64,000 nucleotides of DNA, taken from positions 620,001-684,000 of the forward strand of contig NZ_AHBZ03000014.1 in NCBI RefSeq assembly GCF_000238375.3. The letters run 5' to 3'. Shown piece after piece: positions 37,813-46,545 of this stretch. The translations under genes and the position numbers were made by a program. How positions within the stretch are numbered: the stretch's first letter is position 1; each line of letters opens with the position of its first letter. The notes below the pieces were generated by a model. It was not told where the DNA came from, did no database searches, and worked only from the letters and a program-made list of their open reading frames with translations. Source of the stretch: Pseudoalteromonas citrea. Its GTDB lineage: Bacteria; Pseudomonadota; Gammaproteobacteria; Enterobacterales; Alteromonadaceae.

Positions 37813-38082
37813 GTTTAGATGTCTAAAAACCTAGATTGAGGTTGAATCGAATGCAATTGATGCTTACTCACAGCTAACATGAACAAAATTAATTTGTAAT
37901 TTTTGTAAAAAAGTTAAAATAAAAATGACAACGCTGTCAAAATTGGTGCTATAGTGATTTTGTTATAAATCAATCAATGCATGCTGGTTTTATAGACGGC
38001 CAACCTCTATTATGGCGATATTTACCATGCTGCTAGGTAGTAATTTGAGTTTTACTCACTAGATAAATGAGATTTATTGAAG
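37813..38082 (+). promoter_or_regulatory. Metabolic promoter region of metR with a LacI-type dyad
   Basis: This 270-base gap holds TGACAACGCTGTCA (37926-37939), a dyad with central CG like LacI-family operators, overlapping a plausible promoter: TGACAA as -35 and TATAGT as -10, 18 nt apart, on the plus strand. I could not find a clear MetR consensus (TGAA-N5-TTCA) by eye. The metE promoter once in this region has probably been lost with the metE 5' part. Confidence 0.45.
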
Positions 38083-38970
38083 ATGATAGACATAAAACAC
38101 TTAAAAACCATCTCTACTCTGAAAGAAACAGGCTCATTAGTTAACACCGCGCGTGAATTATTTTTGACACAGTCAGCTTTGTCACACCAAATCAAAGACC
38201 TCGAAAATAAACTTGATTGTCAATTGTTCGAACGAAAAACACAGCCAGTCAGATTTACGCCACAGGGCATGCTATTATTAGAATTAGCGAGTGAAATACT
38301 GCCTCGTGTAGAAGCCACTAAATGCCGATTAAAAGAAAGTTTGAACCAGCCTATTTCACAGTTACGGCTTAGTGTAGAGTGCCATGCATGTTTTCATTGG
38401 CTTTTACCCACCATAAAAGAATTCAACAATTTTTGGCCAGACATTAAAGTCGATTATGAAAGAGGCTTTAGTTACGATGCAATTCCTGACCTTATGGAAG
38501 ACGAATTAGACTTAGTGTTGACGTCTGACATTCGTGAGCCTGATAAGCTAGAATACGCTCACCTCTTTGATTTTAAATTAAAGCTTATTGTTGCACCAGA
38601 TCATGAGCTTGCTAAAAAAGCCTATGTCACAGCGCTCGATTTAAAAGATGAAACCATCATCTCTTATCCTATTCCAAAAGAACGCCAAGACATATTCAAA
38701 CATTTCATACAAAATGCACGTTTTGATGGCACCTTAAAAACAGTTGACCAAGGCTTACTTATTTTTCAATTAGTGAGTGCAGGAATGGGCGTTGCTGCTT
38801 TACCTGATTGGCTAGTCACCCCGTATGAAAGCCAAGGCCTAATTAAATCTATTCCACTAGGTGCATTAGGCTTGAATCGCCCCATGTATTTAGCAATGAA
38901 GAAAAATATGAAAGATAACCCTGTTTATCGCCACTTTTTAAACACTTGTAAAATAAACAACGGTCGATAG
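38083..38970 (+). CDS. metR: LysR-type transcriptional regulator MetR
   Basis: 295 residues. N-terminal HTH MIDIKHLKTISTLKETGSLVNTARELFLTQSALSHQIKDLE aligns with MetR (MIEVKHLKT), followed by the LysR effector domain with ECHACFHWLLP and MTSDI-like LTSDI. MetR activates metE, metH and others in response to homocysteine. Start ATG 38083, in line with E. coli MetR; TTG 38077 is possible. Its classical target, adjacent divergent metE, is a pseudogene here, so it must serve other targets or be redundant. Confidence 0.93.
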   Translation: MIDIKHLKTISTLKETGSLVNTARELFLTQSALSHQIKDLENKLDCQLFERKTQPVRFTPQGMLLLELASEILPRVEATKCRLKESLNQPISQLRLSVECHACFHWLLPTIKEFNNFWPDIKVDYERGFSYDAIPDLMEDELDLVLTSDIREPDKLEYAHLFDFKLKLIVAPDHELAKKAYVTALDLKDETIISYPIPKERQDIFKHFIQNARFDGTLKTVDQGLLIFQLVSAGMGVAALPDWLVTPYESQGLIKSIPLGALGLNRPMYLAMKKNMKDNPVYRHFLNTCKINNGR

Positions 38971-39003
38971 CCTGTTCATATTCATTACTCTCTAATACAC
39001 TGT

Positions 39004-39029
39004 AACCCAACATCCAAGGTTGGGTTTTT
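39004..39029 (+). terminator. Intrinsic terminator of metR
   Basis: AACCCAAC pairs with GTTGGGTT around ATCCAAG and is followed by TTT. It ends only 2 nt before the next gene's start codon. Confidence 0.8.
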
Positions 39030-39031
39030 AC

Positions 39032-39796
39032 ATGTTTGAAATAAAAAAAATTATTGGCTCAGTCCTGATGCCATTACCATTATCATTACTGTTAGTTGCT
39101 TTTTGCTTGATATTTATCAGTAAAACAAACCTCAAGTCTTTTCTTTTTAGCTGGCTATTAATACTTTTTTTATGGGCTATCAGCACTCCTTACGTTGCCA
39201 ATTTCATCATTACACCACAAGAAAAAGCATTAAAACCCTTTAACGTTAGCCAGCATACTCATTTAGATAAAATTGTAATATTGGGATGTAATATTTACCC
39301 GAATAAGTCACTCCCAAGTAATGGGCAATTAGGTGGATGCGCACTATCACGGTTAGTTGAGGGTTTAAGGTTGGCTAACCATTACCCCAGAGCCGACCTA
39401 ATTGTCTCTGGTGGCGGATATCGTAAAACATCGAATGCAAATCTAATGTCAAAAACGGCTCAAGCATTGGGTATATCAAGTAACCGTATAAAACAAAACC
39501 CCAAAGCGTTAGATACAAAAGACGAAGCGAGGTTGCTTGCTCCGCATTTAGTTGACCGACAAGTCGCACTTGTTACTTCTGCCAGCCATATGGCTCGAGC
39601 CAGCGATTTATTTCAAGCTCAGGGAGTAGATATAATTGCAGCCCCAACCCAGTTCTATTCACTGGGTAGCCAGCCAAAATCTCGACAATTCATAGCGCAA
39701 GCAAGCATATTAAAAGCAGTTACCTCTCACTGTCATGAATGGATAGGGAAAGTTTGGATCTCATTGCTGCGCATCCTAGACCCTGAGGCTTTATAA
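39032..39796 (+). CDS. ElyC/SanA/YdcF-type (DUF218) membrane protein
   Basis: 254 residues: two N-terminal transmembrane segments (LLLVAFCLIFI, FLFSWLLILFLWAI) then a periplasmic DUF218 domain with LIVSGGGYRK, KALDTKDEARLL and VTSASHMARA. ElyC affects peptidoglycan/envelope stability at low temperature; relatives SanA and YdcF share the fold. ATG 39032 lies just behind the metR terminator, so its ribosome-binding site (AAGG at 39016-39019) is inside the hairpin. TTG 39020 is an alternative. Confidence 0.85.
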   Translation: MFEIKKIIGSVLMPLPLSLLLVAFCLIFISKTNLKSFLFSWLLILFLWAISTPYVANFIITPQEKALKPFNVSQHTHLDKIVILGCNIYPNKSLPSNGQLGGCALSRLVEGLRLANHYPRADLIVSGGGYRKTSNANLMSKTAQALGISSNRIKQNPKALDTKDEARLLAPHLVDRQVALVTSASHMARASDLFQAQGVDIIAAPTQFYSLGSQPKSRQFIAQASILKAVTSHCHEWIGKVWISLLRILDPEAL

Positions 39797-39808
39797 GTTA
39801 ATTTTTCC

Positions 39809-39848
39809 TTGATATAGATAACCTGTTATACAGGGTTATCTATATCAA
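39809..39848. terminator. 15-bp perfect hairpin between ElyC and Nif3-like genes
   Basis: The arms 39809-39823 and 39834-39848 pair perfectly around TGTTATACAG. It includes the stop of the Nif3-like gene in its loop. There is no T-run, so it may stabilise both convergent mRNAs instead of acting as an ordinary terminator. Confidence 0.5.
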
Positions 39849-40578
39849 TAAACCTTACATCAAAGCCATACTCATCGGCTAAATATTCCCCTAACGCTTT
39901 TATACCGTAGCGCTCAGTGGCATGGTGGCCTGCCGCAAAAAAATCAATTCCCTGTTCACGTGCACTGTGAATTGTTTGCTCTGATGCTTCACCTGTTAAA
40001 TACGCATCTATCCCATGCTCTGCTGCAAGGTCGATATAACCTTGTCCACCGCCAGTACACCAAGCAATCGTCTCAATCTTTTTGCCTCTAGGAGCACATA
40101 CAAGCGGTGCTCGTTTTAATACTCGCTCTATTTTCAGTGCAAATTCTTCCGCTGTTAAAGGTGCCTGTAATCGCCCTTTTACTGCAACACTATTAGAACC
40201 CGCTTCTAATCCACTTTCAAAGTCGATATCCAATAACTTAGCCAACTGTGCGTTATTGCCCAGTTCAGGATGAATATCAAGCGGTAAATGATAGCCAAAT
40301 AAGTTAATGTCATTCGCTAACAAACTCGCGATTCGACGTTTTTTCATCCCGGTGATTGTTTGTGATTCACCTTTCCAAAAGTAACCATGATGGACCAATA
40401 TTGTATCGGCGCCATGTGCAATTGCAGCGTCAATTAACCCTTGGCTCGCCGTCACACCAGTCACTATTTTATGCACGGTTTCAGTCCCTTCTACTTGCAG
40501 ACCATTGGGTGCAAAATCTTTAATTGCATTAGGTTGAAGTAGTTGAGTTAAAATGTGGGTGAATTCTGAACGCTTCAT
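39826..40578 (-). CDS. Nif3-like dinuclear metal-centre protein (YbgI type)
   Basis: 250 residues with the conserved metal-binding residues of the Nif3/YbgI family: LVHHGYFWK (first His pair), FGYHLPLDIHPELGNN and the C-terminal HHATERYG. Members are proposed GTP cyclohydrolase I type 2-like or metal-dependent hydrolases; no activity is safe to name. Start ATG 40578 (MKRSEF), the family's usual start; the frame runs 32 codons further into the divergent promoter. Confidence 0.92.
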   Translation of the reverse strand: MKRSEFTHILTQLLQPNAIKDFAPNGLQVEGTETVHKIVTGVTASQGLIDAAIAHGADTILVHHGYFWKGESQTITGMKKRRIASLLANDINLFGYHLPLDIHPELGNNAQLAKLLDIDFESGLEAGSNSVAVKGRLQAPLTAEEFALKIERVLKRAPLVCAPRGKKIETIAWCTGGGQGYIDLAAEHGIDAYLTGEASEQTIHSAREQGIDFFAAGHHATERYGIKALGEYLADEYGFDVRFIDIDNPV

Positions 40579-40658
40579 GACGTAACCATTGTTTTGTAGA
40601 AAATAATCGCAAATTTTGGCGTCAATTCGAGCAAATTGGAAGCAAAAAACGTAAAAAA

Positions 40659-40687
40659 TTGAAAAATTGCCCAAATATGGGTATAAC
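40659..40687 (+). promoter_or_regulatory. Sigma70 promoter of the 121-residue protein
   Basis: TTGAAA and TATAAC separated by exactly 17 nt, about 50 nt before the start codon. Confidence 0.75.
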
Positions 40688-40741
40688 TACTCTTTAAATC
40701 TTAATCCCGCATATCCGCGTATAACACGACTAGGATCTACG

Positions 40742-41107
40742 ATGAGTAAACTAGATAAAACTGAAGTATTAAGCGCTTTTGAAGCTGCTTATGAAGCTGC
40801 CCACGGTAAAAAGCCAGAAATTGCTACTAAACCAGGCTGGTACAGCATTGATGGTGGCAAGAACATGCGTCTTGCTGATGTTGCAGCATTAACTGAAGAA
40901 CTCACTTCAGGTTCAGCGACCCCTAGCGAAGCAGCTGCGCCTGCTAAAAAAGCAAAAACAAAGAAAGCAGTTGTACCAACTGCCGCTAAGAAAGCACCTT
41001 TTACCGTTATCAAAGAGAACGAGGAAGGCTACACAGCAGAAGAGCTATGGATTGTAGAGCTTGCGCGCAAAGACCATGATTGTCGTTTGCCGCGTGGTGT
41101 GGTTTAA
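40742..41107 (+). CDS. Hypothetical Lys/Ala-linker protein
   Basis: 121 residues. An N-terminal helical part (LDKTEVLSAFEAAYEAAHGKKPEIATKPGWYSIDGGKNMRLADVAALTEEL) joins an Ala/Lys/Pro-rich linker (SEAAAPAKKAKTKKAV) to a C-terminal helix (GYTAEELWIVELARKDHDCRLPRGV). Lysine-rich linkers of this kind occur in DNA- or RNA-associated proteins, but nothing proves that here. Start ATG 40742, with promoter upstream and a terminator after. Confidence 0.78.
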   Translation: MSKLDKTEVLSAFEAAYEAAHGKKPEIATKPGWYSIDGGKNMRLADVAALTEELTSGSATPSEAAAPAKKAKTKKAVVPTAAKKAPFTVIKENEEGYTAEELWIVELARKDHDCRLPRGVV

Positions 41108-41133
41108 ATTTAACTACATAACCAACTACTTTC

Positions 41134-41161
41134 AAAAAGCCGCGATATTCGCGGCTTTTTT
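41134..41161 (+). terminator. Intrinsic terminator after the Lys/Ala-linker gene
   Basis: AAAAAGCCGCG pairs with CGCGGCTTTTT around ATATT. Confidence 0.93.
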
Positions 41162-41256
41162 GTTACCAATGGCCCTTCGATAAACACATCAAGAGCCTTG
41201 CATTGTGCAACTACCCACACTATAACCACAGTATAGATACCAATATGGTGTTTTCT

Positions 41257-41769
41257 ATGACACATATAATGAACACACAAAGGCTCACTTTGATTGAGTG
41301 CACGTTAAATAATATAGCTGGTACACCACCAAAAAAGAGCACGATACTCAACGACATAATTACTGTGCTGAGCCCAAATGTTGTTAGTCACCTCCCCGCA
41401 AATTTTCATGGTATAACCACAATAAACAATGCAAAAAACTGGCTCATCAACATGTTAGAGCAAAGCAGAGTGTTTGCCGTAAGTGATGTGCATAGTAACA
41501 CCACCCTAGGCTTTGTTTTTATGCACAACAGTGATACAAATCAATACCATATTGGTTACTTGTTTGCACAAGCACATTGGGGTAAAGGCTATGCCCAGGA
41601 AGCATTATCAGCATTTATAACTTGGTGTAAAAGCACACCCAATATTAAAGAATTGATCGCTGGCGTTGAAAAGGATAACCTCGCATCAATTACCGTGCTC
41701 AAAAAAATAGGGTTCACGTTTCACTCAGAAGGTCTACATTCAATGCGGTTTTATACGCGTGTATTGTAG
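41257..41769 (+). CDS. GNAT acetyltransferase, RimJ/RimL type
   Basis: About 170 residues with the GNAT core YLFAQAHWGKGYAQEALSAF (Q-x-x-G/A motif as H-W-G-K-G-Y-A) and GVEKDNLASITVLKKIGFTFH, the latter typical of the RimJ/RimL group. Substrate unknown. The start may be ATG 41257 or ATG 41245 or 41269; I prefer 41257 for its spacing to GGTG. It stands alone between the Lys/Ala-linker gene and the chitinase gene. Confidence 0.78.
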   Translation: MTHIMNTQRLTLIECTLNNIAGTPPKKSTILNDIITVLSPNVVSHLPANFHGITTINNAKNWLINMLEQSRVFAVSDVHSNTTLGFVFMHNSDTNQYHIGYLFAQAHWGKGYAQEALSAFITWCKSTPNIKELIAGVEKDNLASITVLKKIGFTFHSEGLHSMRFYTRVL

Positions 41770-42009
41770 CGATTAATTACCCTTAAAATGCTAGTAAACA
41801 CTGCCCCACTCATATATTCATCTGTGTTAACCAAACATAAGCCCGAATTCAACATCTAAATGCGACACTATGCTGAATATCAATATAACTCTATAACACC
41901 CTATATCCATTCCCACCTTAGACTAACGTCTGTACTTAAAACCATTGCCACCTGCTCAAAAAACAGCCACGCTAAAAAGGAAACAACATACATGTAAAGG
42001 AAATATACA

Positions 42010-43224
42010 ATGATAAAAAAAAGTTTATTAGCACTATGTTTAGGTGCTGTATTTGGCGCTCACGCGACACAATGCCCACGCGTCGAAGGAGCCTATGCTA
42101 CTTGGCAGTATCCACTCGGCGGAGCGTTAGCAATCGAAGAACTCAATAGCGATGCCCTCACCCACATTATACTCGCCTTTGCTTTCCCCACAGAAGGTGG
42201 TGGACTTGATACTAGTTTGGTCGATACACACATTAACAACGCGCTGCAATTTGGTCGCAGCAATAACGTCGGTATCATTTTGTCAATTGGGGGAGCTGGT
42301 GTGAATTTTTTAGATCTGACAAGGACTGATTTAGATTCGTTAGCAAAAAATATCACAGACTATGCGATACAACACAGGTTAGACGGCATAGACATAGATT
42401 GGGAGCACTTTTCGACATATGAGCAACCCAACCCAATTGAAAGTGGTAATCACCTCTACCTTTTACAGCGGCTACATGAACTATTGCCAAGCGAAATTGA
42501 CTTAGGTACCGACGTCGAAGCCGGTTTTTGGAGCGGCCCAAACTACCATGAAGACTTAGATATATATGCCGACTATATCCGTTTTATGGCATATAACTTT
42601 ACAGGGCGATGGCCTGGGTCGTTTATCGATCACCACAGTGCGTGGCTCTACACACAGATGGGCTTAGAGTCAGATATGCCAGGTATCAATAGTATGATGC
42701 AAAAATATCCAAAAGAGAAAACCCTATTAGGCCTGCCGTTCTATCACAAAGGATTTGTAGATGGCCAAAGTGAGCAAGTCAGCATAGTAACCACAGATCA
42801 TATCGTGGAGAAGTTAGTCAAAGACCGAGGCATTGAGTTCAACTCAGGTCATGCTATTACTGATAACTTACATTGGTACTGGGAAACCTCTGAGCTCCTT
42901 AAAAAGAAATCGCAATTTATTAAAGACAATCACTACCCAGGCGTTTTTATTTGGGAGTTGCATCAAGATAGTAAAGATCCTGACTACCAACTATTAAATG
43001 CGATAGCTGAAGTACTGCCAAAATGTGATGCATGCAGCGCTCAATGGCAAAGCTACCCAACCATTTACAATCAAGGCGATACTTTTAGCTTCAAAGGAAA
43101 AAACTACCGAGTTGAATCTGGACCAATTTATGACATTACGCCAGATACTTTGGGCCATGAACATCGACTTAGTAAGTTGGGATACTGTAAAACCAACTCA
43201 ACGTTTAATAAAACAGTTTTATAA
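42010..43224 (+). CDS. Secreted GH18 chitinase
   Basis: 404 residues: signal peptide MIKKSLLALCLGAVFGAHA, then a GH18 TIM barrel with the catalytic DGIDIDWE (residues 125-132; E132 is the proton donor), ALTHIILAFAF and substrate residue strip YNFTGRWPG. A C-terminal module (WQSYPTIYNQGDTFSFKGKNYRV) looks like a CBM5/12-type chitin-binding domain. Chitin use is typical of marine Alteromonadales. AAAGGAAA site before the ATG. A NagR-type operator was not seen just upstream. Confidence 0.9.
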   Translation: MIKKSLLALCLGAVFGAHATQCPRVEGAYATWQYPLGGALAIEELNSDALTHIILAFAFPTEGGGLDTSLVDTHINNALQFGRSNNVGIILSIGGAGVNFLDLTRTDLDSLAKNITDYAIQHRLDGIDIDWEHFSTYEQPNPIESGNHLYLLQRLHELLPSEIDLGTDVEAGFWSGPNYHEDLDIYADYIRFMAYNFTGRWPGSFIDHHSAWLYTQMGLESDMPGINSMMQKYPKEKTLLGLPFYHKGFVDGQSEQVSIVTTDHIVEKLVKDRGIEFNSGHAITDNLHWYWETSELLKKKSQFIKDNHYPGVFIWELHQDSKDPDYQLLNAIAEVLPKCDACSAQWQSYPTIYNQGDTFSFKGKNYRVESGPIYDITPDTLGHEHRLSKLGYCKTNSTFNKTVL

Positions 43225-43265
43225 TAAGCCATACATGGAGAGCCTATGGCTCTCTAAACAACTCC

Positions 43266-43793
43266 TTATTCAAGGAGCTCCTTTAATTTATTGAGCCCTG
43301 CTTGTAAGTCACCGCCAATTTGTTTTTCAAAATCGATAAACAAAAACGTTAAATTCATTGGGTAATTCATGTGCCCTTGAAACCCCCAAATTACCTGTGT
43401 GGTATCACCAATAGGTTTAGTGAGCATATAAGCAGGCTCTGCCGCCTGAAAAGGCGCAATAAACCGCAGCTCATAGTCAATTCGCTCCAGCGGCTTTATA
43501 CCGATAATCTCTTGCTCTCCAACCCCTACATCAGGATGTTCGCTACTCCATGCCGATACAAACCCAACGTGCGCATCGGTACCTCTATAGGCTTTTACCA
43601 TATCAGAGTCAATATTGGCCCAACGACTATAATGATCTTGGTTTTTAAGGTATTTGATATAATCAAATACCACTTCTATCGGTTGTTCGATCACAACACT
43701 TCGCTCTACGTGATATGAGTTTTGAATAAACAATGCGAGGAGCAATGGCGCAGTTATCAAAAATAATAATATACTAAAAATTGCCTTCAACAT
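43266..43793 (-). CDS. SRPBCC-family protein (START-like lipid/ligand-binding fold)
   Basis: 175 residues: an N-terminal hydrophobic anchor (AIFSILLFLITAPLLLALF) then a Bet v1/polyketide-cyclase-like fold, marked by VERSVVIEQPIEVVFDYIKYLKN and IGGDLQAGLNKLKELLE helix. Probable hydrophobic-ligand binder in the periplasm. Ligand unknown. It ends facing the chitinase gene and starts 41 nt after the EAL gene's stop on the same strand, so the two may be co-transcribed. Confidence 0.85.
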   Translation of the reverse strand: MLKAIFSILLFLITAPLLLALFIQNSYHVERSVVIEQPIEVVFDYIKYLKNQDHYSRWANIDSDMVKAYRGTDAHVGFVSAWSSEHPDVGVGEQEIIGIKPLERIDYELRFIAPFQAAEPAYMLTKPIGDTTQVIWGFQGHMNYPMNLTFLFIDFEKQIGGDLQAGLNKLKELLE

Positions 43794-43833
43794 TTTGTAC
43801 CTCTAAAGTCTATGATTTTTATTTCACTCAGCT

Positions 43834-44589
43834 TTATAACTGTGAAAAGTCAACACTTGGCAAACACTCAAAGCCCGGTTTGGCGATAAAGTAGCCTTGA
43901 ATTAAATCCACGCCTTCACTTTGTAACCACTTAAACTCTCCTGATGTTTCAACGCCCTCAGCCAAAGTTGTGATCTGTAATTTATGACACAAACTAATGC
44001 AATGTCGTAAAATAACTTGCCGTACTTTGTCTATATGAATATCTCGGATCAATCCCATATCAAATTTAATAATATCAGTTTGAAAGTCAGCCAATAAATT
44101 TAAGCCGGAATAACCCGAACCAAAATCATCCGTTGCGGTTTTAAAGCCCAAAGTACGGTAATACTCAACAACTCGCTTTATGTGCCCACTATCAGATATT
44201 TTCTCTACTTCGGTAAATTCAAACATGATCCTTTCGACCGGAAAGCCATGCTTTTCAGCAGCTGCTAAAGTAGTTCGAATACAACGCTGAGGCTGATAAA
44301 TCGCATTAGGCAAAAAGTTAATACTAAGGTAAGACGACAAATCTAACTTTGCTGCTAACTCAATGGCTTTCACACGGCACATTTGGTCAAAAGCATAACG
44401 GTTTTTATCATTTACTTGCGACAGTACTGAATACGCTGGTTCATTATTGAGGCCCCGCGCCAACGCTTCATAGCCAAATATACGTTTTGATTGCGCATGA
44501 ACGATAGGTTGAAAAGCCATCGTAAAATCAATATCAAGCCCCTCTAATTGAACACAGTTAGCACAACTTACCAATTCACGCCCCTTCAT
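43834..44589 (-). CDS. EAL-domain c-di-GMP phosphodiesterase
   Basis: 251 residues, a single EAL domain that hydrolyses c-di-GMP. Motifs: YEALARG, EFTEVEKI, DDFGSGYSGLNLL, DIIKFDMGL and AEGVET, with all the metal and catalytic residues of active enzymes. A CANC motif at residues 9-12 could bind a metal or form a redox-sensitive disulfide; such C-x-x-C starts occur in light- or redox-linked EAL proteins, so this is a guess. AAAGGAG before the ATG. Confidence 0.92.
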   Translation of the reverse strand: MKGRELVSCANCVQLEGLDIDFTMAFQPIVHAQSKRIFGYEALARGLNNEPAYSVLSQVNDKNRYAFDQMCRVKAIELAAKLDLSSYLSINFLPNAIYQPQRCIRTTLAAAEKHGFPVERIMFEFTEVEKISDSGHIKRVVEYYRTLGFKTATDDFGSGYSGLNLLADFQTDIIKFDMGLIRDIHIDKVRQVILRHCISLCHKLQITTLAEGVETSGEFKWLQSEGVDLIQGYFIAKPGFECLPSVDFSQL

Positions 44590-44742
44590 TTACCACTCCT
44601 TTTGTTCACGGATAATAACTAAAGCTAGTTGCTACTTGAGCGTTGTACAAGGTCACCATATTGTGATGCGGTGAATATCACTGCCATCTCTAATAAGGCT
44701 ATGTAATAATATGCACTAAAATAATAAAAATAGATAAGAGTT

Positions 44743-46542
44743 ATGGAGTTACTGTTTTCTCAATACCAGTATTCATGTCATAAACGGGTGCTGTATAAAC
44801 GTGACGAACTGATTGTTTTAAAGCGAAATCAAACGTTACTACTTGAGTATTTCTTGCAAAACCCTAACGATATTCACAGTAAAGATGACATTTTGGATGT
44901 TGTTTGGCAGAACAAAGTGGTCTCTGAACAAGTTGTCTTTCAAACGATAAGTCAATTGCGGGCTATATTTGGTGAACAGTCCATCAAAACCTACTCCAAG
45001 AAAGGCTATAAATGGCAGTATCCAGTAAGCAAGGGGGGGGTCAGCGAGCCGCTTCTCTCTCCTCAAAACATCGCTAAAAATAAAAAGTCTCCTTATGTTT
45101 TATACACAGCAATAAGCAGTGTTTTCATTTTGCTTATTTTATTATTAGCATCCCAGTGGCAAACACCTTCGCCACAAATCTCTTTGCACTTAGCCATCAA
45201 TGATCACGTTAGTGACTCTCAGAGCAAGTTACAACAGACCGATATCAACGCTCTTTCAAATGACGCTCTATTTTCAGTTAAACCCGTCGCCGTTCCCGAA
45301 TCAAATCAGCAGCATTTTTTATCACCACAACAAGCATGGAAAAGTGCCCAACTACCACAGCAAAGTTGGCTTTTTTGGGGTGATATATACCCTTCAGAGC
45401 AAGGCGTGTTTTTACATTATGGCTTATCCAGGGACACTCGGCATTGGCAAGGTTACACCTTTGGAGAAACAGCAGAAAAAGCAATGCTGGCATTACGGGA
45501 GCAACTGAACCGACTGCACGATGTAGAGTTCTTTTCTACCAGTAAAGCAATTCGTTTAGCCGAGCTGCAAACAATGCATGCTGCAGCACCGAATAATGAA
45601 GAGGTTACACTATTACTAGCCAAACATTTGATTCACGCAAAACAACCTGATATTGCCATGGTGCATCTAGACAAGTTACTCCATAACCAAGGGTATAAAC
45701 AAAAAGCGTATAGAGCACAAGCTCAATGGTTAATTGGCATGATCTATAAAATACGAAAGCAACATCAACAAAGCGCTCATCGATTGACTCTGATGAATGA
45801 GGAACTTAAACAAACAACACTGCGGCCTTTGCAACATGACTATATTAACACCAGTGCATGGCTGCATTATGAACAAGGGAACATAGACCCGATGTTTCGC
45901 GTCTTAGAGGAGGCTATCACTCTCACTAAGCAGCAAAAAGAGCCCCTAGCACAATTTGAATTCCACATGCTGTATTCAATACTGGCAAAGAAAGTAGATA
46001 ATACCAGTAAACAATATGCGCAGCTAAATAAAGCCCAAGCTTTACTGATTGACCATAACTTAAGTGACTCTAATAAAGCGATTGTGTATTTTCACTTTGC
46101 ATTATTTACAGAAGATAATAAACTTGCTTTGCCCTACTTAAAGCGTATTTTAAATATTCCTAGAACTGCGAGTAACTACTGGGTACTTGATCATGCCCTT
46201 GAAATGTTGGTGACATATTACATAGAAGTGGGGGATTTTAAGTCCGCACATGCTTTGTTTGATGGCGCTATAAAACAACCCGCCCACTTACTATTAAAAG
46301 CCCAAGTATTATTAGCCCAGGGTTTAATTGATGATGCTCGGCCCTTGCTTCAAGATGCGTTTAATAAAGCGCGCTTAACACACAATAAACCGGCATCACT
46401 CAATTCAGCTCTTGCGCTATACCAATTAGCATATTCAACACCTGAAATAAAAAGAGAATATTTGGCATTTTTACAAACTAACGGTTCACAGCAATGGCTG
46501 AAGCAACATGGTGTTACGTCAGCCATTGCATTGGAACACTAA
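44743..46542 (+). CDS. Membrane-bound winged-helix regulator (CadC/ToxR-like) with TPR-like periplasmic domain
   Basis: 599 residues. Cytoplasmic OmpR/PhoB-type winged helix (about 1-100: VLKRNQTLLLEYFLQNP ... GYKWQYPVS), a single membrane helix (YVLYTAISSVFILLILLLAS, about 116-138), and a long periplasmic part with repeated helical pairs of TPR-like kind. This is the CadC/ToxR plan: the outer domain senses, the inner domain binds DNA. The G8 tract at 45033-45040 codes K97-G-G-V in the linker between HTH and membrane helix. Its 3' end is 3 bp from the convergent formylglycine-enzyme-like gene, which may be its target. Confidence 0.88.
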   Translation: MELLFSQYQYSCHKRVLYKRDELIVLKRNQTLLLEYFLQNPNDIHSKDDILDVVWQNKVVSEQVVFQTISQLRAIFGEQSIKTYSKKGYKWQYPVSKGGVSEPLLSPQNIAKNKKSPYVLYTAISSVFILLILLLASQWQTPSPQISLHLAINDHVSDSQSKLQQTDINALSNDALFSVKPVAVPESNQQHFLSPQQAWKSAQLPQQSWLFWGDIYPSEQGVFLHYGLSRDTRHWQGYTFGETAEKAMLALREQLNRLHDVEFFSTSKAIRLAELQTMHAAAPNNEEVTLLLAKHLIHAKQPDIAMVHLDKLLHNQGYKQKAYRAQAQWLIGMIYKIRKQHQQSAHRLTLMNEELKQTTLRPLQHDYINTSAWLHYEQGNIDPMFRVLEEAITLTKQQKEPLAQFEFHMLYSILAKKVDNTSKQYAQLNKAQALLIDHNLSDSNKAIVYFHFALFTEDNKLALPYLKRILNIPRTASNYWVLDHALEMLVTYYIEVGDFKSAHALFDGAIKQPAHLLLKAQVLLAQGLIDDARPLLQDAFNKARLTHNKPASLNSALALYQLAYSTPEIKREYLAFLQTNGSQQWLKQHGVTSAIALEH

Positions 46543-46545
46543 TTA

